A stretch of DNA of 64,000 nucleotides. Origin: Phragmites australis. Lineage: Eukaryota; Streptophyta; Magnoliopsida; Poales; Poaceae. Below the pieces are notes generated by a model. It was not told the origin of the DNA. It saw nothing but the letters and a program-made list of their open reading frames with translations, and ran no database searches. Positions 52,871 to 64,000 of the stretch are shown here, piece after piece (within the stretch, counting starts at the first letter, position 1; the number at the start of each line of letters is the position of its first letter). A program made the position numbers and the translations under genes. The DNA lies in the NCBI RefSeq assembly GCF_958298935.1, contig NC_084927.1, positions 12,986,001 through 13,050,000 of the forward strand, read 5' to 3'.

Positions 52871-55800
52871 AATTAGTTACGAATAATCTCTTATTGAACT
52901 TACATCAGAGGATTTGATATCCTTCATGCGAGCGTGAGGAGCATGTTCCACGCAACATAGAATACGAAGGTGTTGCCCGGTGGTTGTTGGTAGCACTGCT
53001 AGAAAGAAAATTTATTGTTAGATAAAAAGGAAAAAGCAGTAACTAAGAGCATTTTGTATTCTGTTAGGTAGCATTTACCGTGTTTACCGCGAACCTGATC
53101 TTGTGTCAGCCTGGGGCCGGCTTTCTTGTCATAGTCAGGTTGAGCTCGAATGTACTTGTCAAAAGCCTTGCATAAGGATGGATCAATTAGGGAGCATTTG
53201 AATGTTAGAAAAATTAAATATGTAAACTAAGTCAGGTAGAACTTACGTGTCAAGCGTTCCTTCTACAACGCTGTAATCACACTCGCCAAGTTTGCCTTTT
53301 TGTCCTACTGGTCTTGGCGAGTCGAGGTAGAACACCAAGTCCCACTTGAGGAAAATGACCAGTAAGATCTTGTCACACCCTGATTTTTAGATTTCTCGAA
53401 TTTTTAAAATTTTCCAAGATTATTGAATAGCTTCACCAGTAGAATAGTTTTAAAACCTAGTTTCATAAACATTCATCAATATAAGTTATTATTTCTTGTG
53501 CATTACATGCTGAGTTTCGCTAGGAGCTAGGTAATTGCTTTAGAGTTTTGTATCTTTTTCTTTCTCTTTGGTGTTTTGAGTGAAAAAGATTTTGAAAATG
53601 TTTTTACAAAACTCTGTAGTAAACTAGTTAAGGATCTTAATGGTTGGAATTCAAAATCTTTGAAATCATCATCTATTCAATCTTTGATCATACCCGATCC
53701 TTCTCTAGTTCAATTCAAATCTTATCCAAATCCTTGTTTAAAGCCAATCTCTCCTCTTTCTCCAATTCTATCTAAATCCAAATTCCAAATTCCTTATCTA
53801 CTCCTATTCTTGTTCTTCCTCATTTTTTCGTTTCTTTCAAATTCACTCAAAGCTCAATTCAATTACAAACCCTATTCAAACTTCTCTGAAAAACTTCTTT
53901 TCTAAACCCTAGATATACCTAAAGTGTCTTTGGGCTCAATCTTTCTCAAGTCCAAACTCTTAGCCTAGTCTTCTAGAAGGCCCAACAAAAAGGATACATG
54001 AAATTTGCAAATTTTCGCAGAGTCCTGGATAGCCTCATCTTCCCATAAGATTTCGGAGTTCAAAACAGCCTCAAATGCAAATTTTGACAGTACCAAAGTT
54101 GTAGGTCTCGTCAAGAGCTTTGATTTGATCCTATGGAAGTCCCCTTTTGGATAATGGAGGAGGAGTTATGGCCCCCAAAATCAGTGCTACGCAGATAAGT
54201 CTGAGTTCAAACGATTTAACTTTGGTGAATTTTTGAAATTCAAGATTGCATTTTCATAAGTTCCAATGAATATCAAAGTTGTAAATCATTTTGAGTACTA
54301 TAATTTAGAGTCTAGAAACATCCAATTTGGATTCTGGACGATAGAGATATCATCCTCGAAATAGAGAGCTACTAAAAAGGAAATTCTAACTGACTCAAAC
54401 TCGAATCTGATTTGTGTTTGGCTTGGACTCCACCTCAACCAGCCATCCCAAGCCCTATAAATAGGAGTTACATGCCCTATCCTACCCCTATTCCATACCC
54501 CAAGCCCTAGACATCACTGTTGCCCTGTCCGTGTGCCGCCGTCGCCCGTGATGTGTTACGTCATCCTCTCTGCAAATCCTCCTTCATTGATCGTCGAAGC
54601 AAGGTGAGGAACCTTTATTATCCTCTCTTAGTTCTGTTTTACCATCATACTAAGTCCCTAGCCAAGCCCTAACTCCGGCCAAAGCCAGATCTAGGTCGCC
54701 ACGGTCGTCACCGTCGCGGACAGCCATGCCATGACCGTCTGGCATCGACGTTTCCAGCTGACCACAGGTCAAATCGTCAAGCCCTTTCACTAGTGCATGA
54801 CTCATGATGTTCCGCATGCCCTCACCAACCGGATCGTCCAGTAGATCAGCCAAACCACCGGAATAAAGGTCGACATACCCGCTGTCCAATTTCTAGACGA
54901 GTTCTACATGCGCACTGGATTTACATTCGTGTTCCTCGTCAGTCCAAAAGCTGTATCAATGCACCAACCACGTCACAGCGTGTCCCATCGAGTCTTCTAC
55001 GTGACCCTAGGGGCCCATCCCTGTATGTGCAATGACACGACCGGGATGGGATTGCCAACCACAGTATGTCACAACCATCACCCATTTCATATCCGCTATT
55101 TATTCTTCCTCTCAGGGGATGATCTACCCAAACCCGTGGTATAGCATTGTGTTCCTGGGATATATAAATGTCTTTGTTTAGAAGGTTCCTCAAATTCATA
55201 GCCAATCTCCGGCAACACGAGCATCTTTGTTGCTGCATCTGTTCGAGGTCACCACTAAACCTAGCATTGTTGTTTTTCCACTACCTCAGATAACCCCTTC
55301 CAAAACCAACCATACCGCTGAGCTAGTCTTTTCGCGTTCTACACTATGCTTCCCTCGTTTCACTGAAACACCATCAAAGCCTGACATCGATGTCAGTGGC
55401 TACGTGCCCAATCGCCATCTCCGGCGAAACACGAACCACCATCGCTACACAGAGTCACTAGTAGTATCCTTAACCTCGAAGCGCAACCTCTAGCCATTTG
55501 ATCCATCATAGGTGGTCGAGACTAGATCTTAGCATATCCCTTCTTTAACCCAAGATGGTACTTGCCTAGCATGCCAAGTAAGCACCACATCATTCTCCTT
55601 AGCCTAGTCAGCGACGTCTGGTCTACTCTACACTTCTTGAATCCTGCGCAATGATGTTGTTAAGCCTAACGCATTGATTGTGCAATAAAGCCTTTTCTCA
55701 TAGGAAGATAGTTTCGGTAATTCAGCATTTCCTTTTCAGTCTAACCCATCTCCCGAAAGCTATTCTCTTTTCATTTTAACTCTGATTTTGGTGATTCTTG

Positions 55801-58800
55801 CGTCTAAATATTTCTAAAATCATACCTATCCAACCATAGTATTTTTAAATTATTTTGATGATATTTGGTATGTTGTTCTGAGTATTTACTTTGTGTTATT
55901 TGTTGGTAGTTCTTGTAATTAGTTGATAATGTTCCGAAATAGTTTGAGGGACTTCAAGACCAAGGTTTCCTCAACACTGAGCAGCATTGGGTAAAAGGCA
56001 AGTGTCCTTGATCAGCTTGAAACTATGTTTTAAATGTTTTTGTTTTACAAAATTGCATGCAATGTCTATCAACATGATGGGTAGTCACCTATGTTAGAGT
56101 TTACCTAGTTCTTCCTTTACATTCCGTGAAGCCTAAGTGGTAGCTGATATGAGTTTTTTTTTGGTAGATTTGCTTAGCCATGCTTTTGTGATGTTGGGAA
56201 GTTTCTTATACATGTTTAGTGGATATGTGCAATGGTGATGATGAACTTGTTAGTAATATGGAACCTTAGGCCTTTAGCAAAGTGGTTTTGGTGGTCGTTG
56301 TGGTTATATTGTTGGTTTAGTGTTTGCTCAAGTAACCTCAAAAAGGACCGATTCATGGAGTGGCAACCTAAGAAGTAACGTACCAACCACGAGGCTGATA
56401 TGGGTAAGACGTGACATACTAGTTAGAGTCTATCTAGTGTGTATTGTGTCAACACAAAAAGGGGCTTCTAGGTGGGAGTTAGACTCGCGTAAACCTTGGC
56501 GGTGAAACCTAGTGGGCATATGCATACTAGATTAGGCTCTGGTTAGTGAAAAATATCATTCAGTGATTTCGTGGCGGCATACCACTGGCGTGGTTAAGTG
56601 TTTCGTGAACACGATAACATAGAATTTACTAACTCGTGAGGAAAGCTGGGCAACCTCTGTAGAGTGTTAAAAATTGTTATAACAGCCGTGCCTGCGGTTA
56701 TGGGAGACTTGGATCCTCACATGATTAGTGGGTTGTGGTTATGTGTTTGGTTGTGGTTTTGGTTATAGCACAGGGAGTACTAGATGGTTATGATATGCAA
56801 GGTTGGGAGCCTTGTATGTTGGGTGTTGCACTGTATGGGTTACATTTAGTTAATAATTGTTTAATGCTTTTTGAGTCCAAATATCTTTTCATTACTCGCA
56901 TTTACGCAAATATACCATGTTAGCCTATTCTTGTTATAAGCCTACATATCATTATCTTTCCACACTTGCTGAGCACATCATGTTCTCACATTTGCTATTT
57001 TCCCTATGCCATGAGACATGTATGGTGCAGCTCAGTGACTGAAGAAGTTAAAGACTATCAAGACGAGGTTGTGACGTTCTAGGCGCGTGTATCCCAGTCA
57101 ATTGCCTACGGTGTTATTGGGCACCAGTACTTCTGTTCCGCTGCAGATATCTACATAGAAGACGATATATGTCAATTGTTGTAAGAGCGTTTATTCTATA
57201 AAAGTATTGCTTTTGTTACTTCACCTGTGACGTCCTTATGTGTGTTGAACATCCTGGGCATACATAAACCGCATCTGGTTTTGTCCGTTAAAACCAGGTG
57301 TGACAGATCCAATGGCCACTGGTGTTGTGCATGCTAATCAGGTACTGCATTTTGGAATATTGTTTCATTGCCCTGACCACATGGTCCATAACGTAATCGG
57401 GGTGAAGTTGCATGATCAATATTGTAATGGCCTCATGGTCAAGACACGCGATGGAATCCTTATTCTTCTTTGTTTCTTTCATCAAGTGTCTACAAATAAT
57501 AGCATAGTTAGATTCGATACTTAGTGGTATTAATTAATGAATATTCAATTTCAAGGGACTTACAATGTGAAGATCCATAATAATGAAACATCCAAGCCAT
57601 CATGGTTGAAGAGGTCGTATAAGTCATTGAAACCCACATTGAAGTAGCCGTCGTCACTACTTAAGAGGTGTCATTATTTGTAATGTACGACTGTGGATGT
57701 GACATTACTATCTGCAGAAGCCTGCATGTAGTAATTATGCATGTAGACACATGCTTGTCCCGCCCTTGATAGACCATCTACCGTCATCATGGGCTTCCCA
57801 TATCAAAATTTTATGCTGGCACTAGACCATGCTGCTCCAATGCCCGTGGACATTTTTGTTGGTACAATGGCCTTCGACATCTTCCGTAGGTTCTTCCTAG
57901 AGCCTTTCTTCTCAGCTCCCTTTTCCTTCTTCTTTGGGCTCTTTGGGGACAATGGAATTGGTTCTGGAAGCAACACTGCTTGATGCAGAGGAGAAGGCAG
58001 TGAAGCTGCCTTCCCTAGAAGTGAGGGGTGTGGCAGCGGTACACTTGTAGGTCGTCTAGATTGGGATGCACTAGAGACAACGATGTCGCCCCTCTTCCAC
58101 TAGATTCTTTGATGAAGAGCTTCTCCCAGAGTTATGACTTTATCATTGAGGGGGGGGGGGGGCCAGCTCCAACACGTGATCGGTGACATTGCTATGTAGC
58201 ATATCCACCGTAACCACAACATAAACTACACATGTCGGGACCGTATGTAAGATGCAGACGCTTGGAAGCACTTGACCTCTTGCAACCTCAATGTGATACC
58301 TGCCAAGCCTGATTACAAGGCTACATGGCATGGGCCCTTCTAGCAGGTCAATGGTATCTAGCTCAATCACGGTAGTAACAACTAGTTGATTGACTTCTTT
58401 GGAGGCACAACTACTCTTCTCTGCAGCTCTAGGGCTAGCTTCCGCTGCGATGGAAATATCTATTCCTCCGATGGAAATATCTATTCCCTTTGTTGCAAGC
58501 TGCTCTATGATGTTTGCATAAATTTTTCGAGTGATATCCTATGTCAATGTCTGTGTCAATGCATCCACATCAACTGCAGGCCTCTTCCTCTTCTTGTACA
58601 TCCTAAGTTCTTCGGGAAAGCTGTATTTCCAGCCCTGGGAACTTGACACACCTCGCACTCGACTTGGATGCTCTGGGTTTCTCAGTACCGCTGAGAGAAC
58701 ATTATGTTCCCTAACCCTAGTGAAAGAACCATGGCTGGCTTTGGCTGCCTTTTCTTTTACTTTTTCTGCGACTGCCTGGGTTTCGGTGTTTCTAAATGTG

Positions 58801-59789
58801 ATTTCACCACTCTCGGATAGCTCACCCCTTGCACACAAATATGACTGCGATCGTCCTGGGAATTCGAGCCAAGGATTCTTGTGACCTTGTCTGGATAACT
58901 TTTCGTCCTCCTCCTGTGATTTGGCCCTTTTCCCAATATACCCAGTTGTCTCGATCCTCTGGTTATGCTTATTCCTAGCTCGATGCTGCTTCTTCTCCTC
59001 ACTCTCCTTTTTGAACTGCTCTGAGTTCTTTATCTACACAAAAGCATCCCAATCTTCCTCTTTCAAGTGCTTGTAGCTCTCGAAGGGCGTCACCACTTTA
59101 GCTAAATACCGATTCACAAGCTTGCTCTTAAAGCTTCGGTGAAGTTTCACGATCGCTTTCATTGCTGCATTGAGCAGGGTGATCATTTGATGCTTGCTGA
59201 TGTTTCCAGGGTACTCCAAATACTCTTTGATGACATTATCGAACAAGTCCCTCTTAGCTTCATCATTGAGGTCTATGAACTTACTCGTTATTGGCACCCT
59301 CTCCCAAGCAATGAGTCCTGTGAGGAATCTATTCAGGGCATTTTCATCCATATGCAACTCGTCAGCATCGATTCCTGTGATGGTAACCTTGTCCGTCGGC
59401 CACTATGTTTGTGACCTTGCCTTTCGAGCTCGTGCACCGCACCAGTTGATTGGCTTGGAAATTACGCTTCCGCCATCTAGAGAGAAAACAAGGGGAGCTG
59501 ACATAAACAAAAAAAAACTCAATTCAATAAGTATAAAAAGTATTGACTCATATTAATACCTCTTCAGCGGGATTGTATTTTTTGTCACTTGCCCGACGTC
59601 GGCTCTCCCACATCGGTGATGAGTCAGGGGTCGGGCTGTGATACTGACTTTTGCTACTACCGGAGGAGGATGTCGGGTTCGGGCTTGGGCTCCTATCCAC
59701 CCCATCTTGTGCCAAGGCAGCCTCTAGTGCATGCATCCTCTGTGGTTTTGGTTTCTCAGGGGTGACAATCCTCTTCTTCCCCATGATTT
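52871..59789 (-). pseudogene. CACTA-4 ORF2 with Ulp1-like C-terminal domain, interrupted
   Basis: Minus strand. First coding exon 59784-59560 (MGKKRIVTPEKPKPQRMHAL) ends before GTATTA. The next begins after CTCTAG near 59478 and runs through WERVPITSKFIDLND, then YLEYPGNISKHQMITLL and SHGSFTRVREHNV with stops (a TAG near 59400, another at 59034, and further ones). Basic and serine-proline-rich stretches follow to about 57700. The last part (57485-57306 plus 53370-52871) is a C48/Ulp1-like cysteine-protease fold: NTSGHWI, then, after the LTR insertion, VIFLKWDLVFYLDSPRP. The frame continues across the insertion. In the last motif QQPPGNTFVFYV the position where the family has its catalytic Cys is not Cys. 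SUMO-protease-like tails are known on grass transposon proteins; this one is dead. Confidence 0.78.
53371..57305 (+). mobile_element. Probable solo LTR (3,935 bp) inserted in the Ulp1-like exon
   Basis: The ends are a 9-bp inverted repeat TGTCACACC/GGTGTGACA. It is flanked by GATCT (53366-53370) and GATCC (57306-57310), a 5-bp duplication with one change; the uninterrupted host codons support GATCC as the original. A plus-strand TATAAATA lies at 54456-54463. No Gag or Pol frame is present, which favours a solo LTR of a Ty3 element with large LTRs over a complete element. Confidence 0.72.
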
Positions 59790-61041
59790 CTTAGAGGAAA
59801 GAAATGGAATCAAGGTTAAGGATTTTATTAAATCTACTAGTCAAACTATCTCAATGGTAGTGCATAAAATAGTACTTAGCAAAATTATGGAATATAGATA
59901 TGTGTGAAGTCAACCGCGCATCGTCAACCTATTGAATAAAGGTTTCCGTGTATTTAAGCAATTAGTACTCGTGCCTAAAATGAAAGAAAATGAAAGCAAC
60001 CAAGGTGAGCAATGTCCAACCCAACCATGAGGCATGTTGTGAATCAAAGCCTTCTTTACTCGGACAAACCACACCAGGATTCTAAGACCCACCACGGCCT
60101 TATTATGTTCCAAATTTCACCCTTGGCTCCAACTAGTACATAACGAACCATGTCACCTAACTAACATATATAAGTAACCAAAAAGTAACACTAATAGGAG
60201 AGGAAGAGAGATTACCTGAAGAAAGAAAATAGAGGAACAAAGATACCGAATCCGACAGAGAGGGGAGATCATGATGCATGCATGGTCCATATTTTATGGT
60301 GCTATTGGTAAGATTATTTAAGACTTGTTTTCACTGTGGAGCTGTGGTTGGTCGATATTAATCAAGGAAATATAGGAATCAGTGCTAGATGGGACATAGT
60401 TTATTTAATTTCACTTGGTTGCTACTAGGATAACGCTGAGTTATAGAAGCTCATCTAGACTCACGTACTACAATAATAGTCATATTTACTTCATATACAA
60501 TGAACGGTTGTGGTCCCTAACATATTTCGCATAATAGGAAATGTGGAATTTATTTTGTCTTCTTTCTGGATCCCATTACGATGAGTTGTCTTACTGTTGA
60601 TCCGCTAAATTAAATTATTCAGATAGAACAATGTGGATATTTCTACTGGTAAGCATTATGGAGCATACAAATGATCCAAAAATAACATAGTTTGGGTAAT
60701 GGTTTAGTATTTTTCTTCTTGTAACTACTTACTCGATATCATTTCAATACTATGCCTCATGCACCTTCATGTGTGCATAATCGTGGAATTTGCATATCCA
60801 ACAATCCTTTGCATAATCGTGGAATTTCTCCATGCCGTATGATTTTTATCCTTATAACCAGTGCTTGAATCATTTGATTGTGCTTAAATCTTTTAGTTTG
60901 GTAGAACTCAACATATTACAAATTGCTTAAAGAAATGCATAATGGCAAAAAACTACACACACCATGGCCCTTGACCTAAATCACCAAATTATAGCTATGC
61001 AGAGAGGATGAGAATTCTAGTGATGCTGCGGACGTACTTAC
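59790..61041 (-). other. Probable first intron of CACTA-4 ORF2
   Basis: AT-rich, no coding signal, bounded on the minus strand by the GTAAGT donor at 61041 and an AG just before the exon at 59789. In CACTA-1 the equivalent intron interval holds the MADS-box fragment; here I see nothing captured. Confidence 0.5.
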
Positions 61042-61310
61042 CAGCAAAGACGCCGAGGAGCACGGGTGGCGGCGATGGTGCATGGGGAAGATGTAGCGGT
61101 GGACGGCATCGGGCAGATGGCTGGCGGCGGACTGCGTTAGGGTGGGATCCAGGTGACGGCGGTGCTTGGAGTGCAGTGGGGCTCCGATGGGGGCGATGGG
61201 CTTGGCGGCGATGGCGACCGGCTCGGTCGAGGGCACGAGTAGGCGGTGAACCCTAGCACATGTGAGGAAAATGACTTAGGGAAAATGAGAGGAGTATGCG
61301 CAGGGATGAC
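61042..61310 (-). other. GC-rich leader exon of CACTA-4 ORF2
   Basis: GC-rich on the minus strand (CCGCCGCC and CATCGCCGCC stretches), ends TTTGCTG before a perfect donor GTAAGT. A TATA-like TATATGTATATAGG lies at 61316-61329, at the edge of the internal array. Confidence 0.6.
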
Positions 61311-61324
61311 TCTGCCTATATACA

Positions 61325-61515
61325 TATAAGTCATAGGTGACAGGTGATTAATGTCACCCGTCACATATGATTATCACCCATCACTTATTGTAAGTAAAAG
61401 GTGATGGGTTAAAAATATCACCCATCACCTTTTACTTTGACTCGGCCATGTATGTATAAGTCATAGGTGACGAGTTAAAAATATTACCTATCACCTATGA
61501 CTTATATCAACCGTC
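61325..61515. repeat. Internal array of the CACTA-4 motif
   Basis: About eight copies of ATAGGTGACAGGTG, ATCACCCATCAC or TCACCTATGACTTA in both orientations. It lies between the TNP2 3' end and the ORF2 leader. Confidence 0.85.
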
Positions 61516-61649
61516 ACTTTTTACTAAAAGATTTTGCAAATTTGACATTAATATTAAAAATTTGACATTAATATTACAAATTCAATTTGACATTAATATT
61601 ACAAATTCAAATAACTTAAAACATAAAATTGAAATTTGACATTAATATT

Positions 61650-63762
61650 ACAAAGTTGACATTGAAATTTAAATTTGTCATTTTTGTGTTTTCTTGACAT
61701 GGATCCCTTTGTTATGGTCGGAGCGCAGGTATGGAGTTTTCTCAGTTGGCGAATGGCGTGGCACGATTGCAGTAGCCAAATGGGGAATTTCATCGAATTG
61801 ATTGAACTCCTCCTCATCAACGATGTTTGCAACTCCGACAATGCATCTTTTCCTAGCAAGATTCACATGGCATTCTTGTTTGTTGTGTCAGTCACATAAA
61901 AGACTTGGCGCACATCTTTAGTGAGTATGAAGGGTTCAGACTTGTATGTGATATGTTTGAGATCAATGCTAGTGAATCCATACTTGTCATTTGTGATGCT
62001 CTTTGCCCTATGTACCCAATGGCAACAAAACAAGGCTACCTTTAATCCCAAGTAGCTCAGCTCTCAGATCTCCTCTATTTGACCGTAGTATGTGCCCCTC
62101 TGCATGTCATTGTCATAAGCATCTATATGGACACCACTATTCTGGTATATGCTCTTCTCATCTTGGGCAACCGTGTAAAATGTGTATCCGTTTATATCGT
62201 ACCCTTGATATGTAATAATTGTGTATATAGGGCCCGATGCCATTTTTTTATCAGAGCACTTGTAGGAGTACTCAATTGTCTGATTCAATCTTGGAACCAA
62301 GTCATGAACCTACGCATATGTTGCCTCGCAACCCAAGCTTTAGTCTGCCCCACGTTCTCTTCAAGTAACATCTGCTTGTGCTCATTGTCAAATGGGCACA
62401 CTTCGCTCATTTGTTGCAGCACGAGGAAATGAGCTTGATCGTATGCCTTCGGATCAGGAGTAATTGCCATCATCCCAGAGCCCCCCCCCCCTCATGGCAA
62501 GACTTAGGCATGCCAATTGGGTTATTTAGGTCAATGTAATTAATAGATCAGTCCAATGCCTCGTCTGTGTAACCCTGCACGATGCATCCCTCAGGAAAGG
62601 CTTGATTCCTTACGTACGACTTGAGAATGCTGATTTATCTCTCATATGGAAACATGTGATGCAGGAACACGGGGCCAATGTAGTATATCTCCTTCACAAG
62701 GTTAGCAGTGAGATGTACCATGATATCGAAAAAGGTTGGTGAGAAATACACCTCAAAAAGATATAAAGTCTCAAAGTGTCTTCTTTCTAGCTCCTCCATC
62801 GAGTCTGGATCAAGCACCTTTTGTTCAATTGCATTGAAGAAAAAGCATAGGCTCGGGATAGCCTCGCGGACCTTTATTGGGAGGATGTTCCTAATAGCTA
62901 CCGCAAGCAGTGCATCATCATCACATGGCAATCATGGGACTTCATCATGGCCGAATTCATTTTCAGTTCTTTCACCGAAACAAGTCTTGCGATGTTGGAT
63001 GAGTAACTGGATTGAACTTTCACACTGCGCAAGAACTTGTAGAATTCTTTTTCTCCTTCTTGAAAAGAGTGATAGCTACTAGGAGTAGGTGTTTTGCTTT
63101 GTCAATATCATGTGCATGGAGCTCTGGCCTTAAACCCATTTCTTCAAGGTCAGCTCATTCGTTCTCATGATCCTTTCCTTTTCACTTCATTTGGAGCAAT
63201 GAAATGATCAGACTTTCGCAGATATTCTTCTTTACATGCATATTGTCAATAGAGTAGCGTACATCTAATTTTTCCCAATACTCTAGCTCGAATAGTATTG
63301 ATTTCATGTTCTACATTCCTAACTGTTCATCATCCTTGGGGATTGCTTTCACTTGCCAAGGACAACATTGATATTCTTAACCTGATTGTGGACATCTTCC
63401 CTGCTGAAATGCCTCGAAGGTAACGCTTTCTCCCTTGTGCCATCAAACTTCTTGTCCATGTTTCGGTACAAGTGCTTCCTGGGAAGGAAATGTCGTTGCT
63501 GCATGTACACTATTTTCTTTGAGTTGTTCAACCTCAAACTGCATGTGTCATCTAAGCAATGTGGGCAAGCTTCACCTTTTGTTTTGCTCTGACCTGACAA
63601 GTTACAAAGTGCTGGCAGATCATTGATGGTGACAAACAACATGGCGTGCAAGGTAAACTAGTCTTGCTTGTACTGATCCCAAACCTCGATGCCTTCCGAC
63701 CAGAGTTTCTTAAGATCATCGACTAAAGACCTGAGGTACACATCGATATCATTGATAAGTTG
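61650..63762 (-). pseudogene. tnp2: TNP2 transposase of CACTA-4, broken
   Basis: Minus strand from the LTR junction: INDIDVYLRSLVDDLKKLW, then MLFVTINDLPALCNLSGQS with KTKGEACPHCLDDT, HFSREDVHNQVKNI (63651-63349), the DUF4218 region FFDIMVHLTANLVKEIYY and PVFLHHMFPYER (62931-62635), then DUF4216-type INGYTFYTVAQDEKSIYQNS, DKYGFTSIDLKHITY and RQVFYVTDT down to about 61678. It is cut by several stops and frameshifts (for example near 63349, 62632, 62285 and 62064) and by the LTR at 63763. It aligns in order with the CACTA-1 copy at clearly different sequence, so the two belong to different families. Confidence 0.88.
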
Positions 63763-64000
63763 TGTTGGGATCGAAGTCCCAGACCAGGAGGGCCTTCGGG
63801 GGTGGAGGTGGCGAAGGTCCCTTATAGTGACGTGTACTGAAAGTAGAACAGTTTTCGATTACCTTTCACGGTTACACTGTGGCTCTATTTATAGCCCGTA
63901 CTCGGCGATCACAGGCCTGGTTTATTATATTACCCCCTAACCTGCTACATTCCCAGAATATCCGGGGGTAATATGGTACAAATGAGCATGATCTTATAAT
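63763..64000 (-). mobile_element. LTR (partial) inserted in the CACTA-4 TNP2 gene
   Basis: The TNP2 homology stops at 63762 and a new sequence starts TGTTGGGATCG. The minus strand would end CCCAACA, a proper LTR 3' end, and carries TATAAATA at 63894-63887. Its other end is outside the window, so family and target duplication cannot be given. Confidence 0.6.

Larger units (their letters stand above)
52070..64000 (-). mobile_element. CACTA-4, right end outside the window
   Basis: Left terminus CACTATGTGAAAAAGC at 52070, preceded by TTT, followed by an array of GGTGACAGGTCC/GACGGGTAAC motifs. Minus-strand genes: ORF2 with a Ulp1-like C-terminus (59789 down to about 52870, split by an LTR), leader exon, internal motif array (61325-61515), then TNP2 (64000 down to 61650, itself cut by an LTR at 63763). 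The plan is the same as CACTA-1. Confidence 0.85.

Noticed and set aside
1..64000. tRNA or rRNA genes
   Set aside because: No cloverleaf with A and B boxes and no rRNA sequence was recognised by eye; a tRNAscan run could still find a weak one.

Overview
This is nuclear DNA of a grass (Poaceae), probably a panicoid such as sorghum, maize or a millet. The evidence is an intron-containing ZRP4-type O-methyltransferase gene, CACTA (En/Spm) transposons with the grass subterminal motifs (TCAGTGCCGGTT, TTTGCCGAGTG and GTGACGGGTAAC types), a Tekay/Del-type chromovirus, a Tat/RIRE2-type Ty3 element with an antisense ORF, and a SIRE/Maximus-like Copia LTR. No genome-scale search was possible, so the species is not determined. 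More than 85% of the window is transposable element, much of it nested.

Layout. (1) From before base 1 to 21025 is CACTA-1, whose two gene blocks read on the minus strand. The second gene (ORF2) runs off the left edge, and TNP2 transposase is cut in two by an 11.5 kb Tekay-type retrotransposon (6761-18290, plus strand, 3.1 kb LTRs, 5-bp target duplication AAGCT). A fragment of a MIKC MADS-box gene (three K-box exons, plus strand) lies inside CACTA-1. (2) 21026-24563 is intergenic DNA with MITE remnants and a roughly 1 kb LINE-like retroposon flanked by a 9-bp duplication. (3) 24564-29959 is CACTA-2 (TSD TCT). It keeps ORF2 exons but has lost TNP2, and three tandem copies of a roughly 502-bp unit lie where TNP2 would be expected. 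(4) 29960-35583 is the only gene-like island: a MITE, an apparently intact two-exon O-methyltransferase (31069-33279), and a 5'-truncated Aux/IAA fragment on the minus strand. (5) 35884-46854 is a Tat-type Ty3 element on the minus strand (TSD TACAT), inserted in an older LTR-like repeat. It has a plus-strand antisense gene and a deleted pol. (6) 47785-49148 is the start of CACTA-3, truncated by a SIRE-like Copia 3' LTR (49149-50991) and its internal sequence. (7) 52070 to the right edge is CACTA-4. Its ORF2, with a Ulp1-like C-terminus, is split by a roughly 3.9 kb solo-LTR-like insertion (53371-57305), and its TNP2 is split at 63763 by another LTR.

How it fits together. The CACTA elements share one plan: terminal motif arrays, TNP2 transcribed from one end, and a second array of the same motif placed internally, next to the GC-rich leader exon of ORF2. 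The internal array therefore sits at the apparent ORF2 promoter. This repeated plan, a set of covarying stem-loops in the leader of the Tekay element, and the MADS-box capture are the most interesting observations. No complete autonomous element is visible. Every transposase or polyprotein that can be read in full carries stops, frameshifts or deletions, and several stops are TAG at sites where cytosine deamination in CAG/CTG context would explain them.
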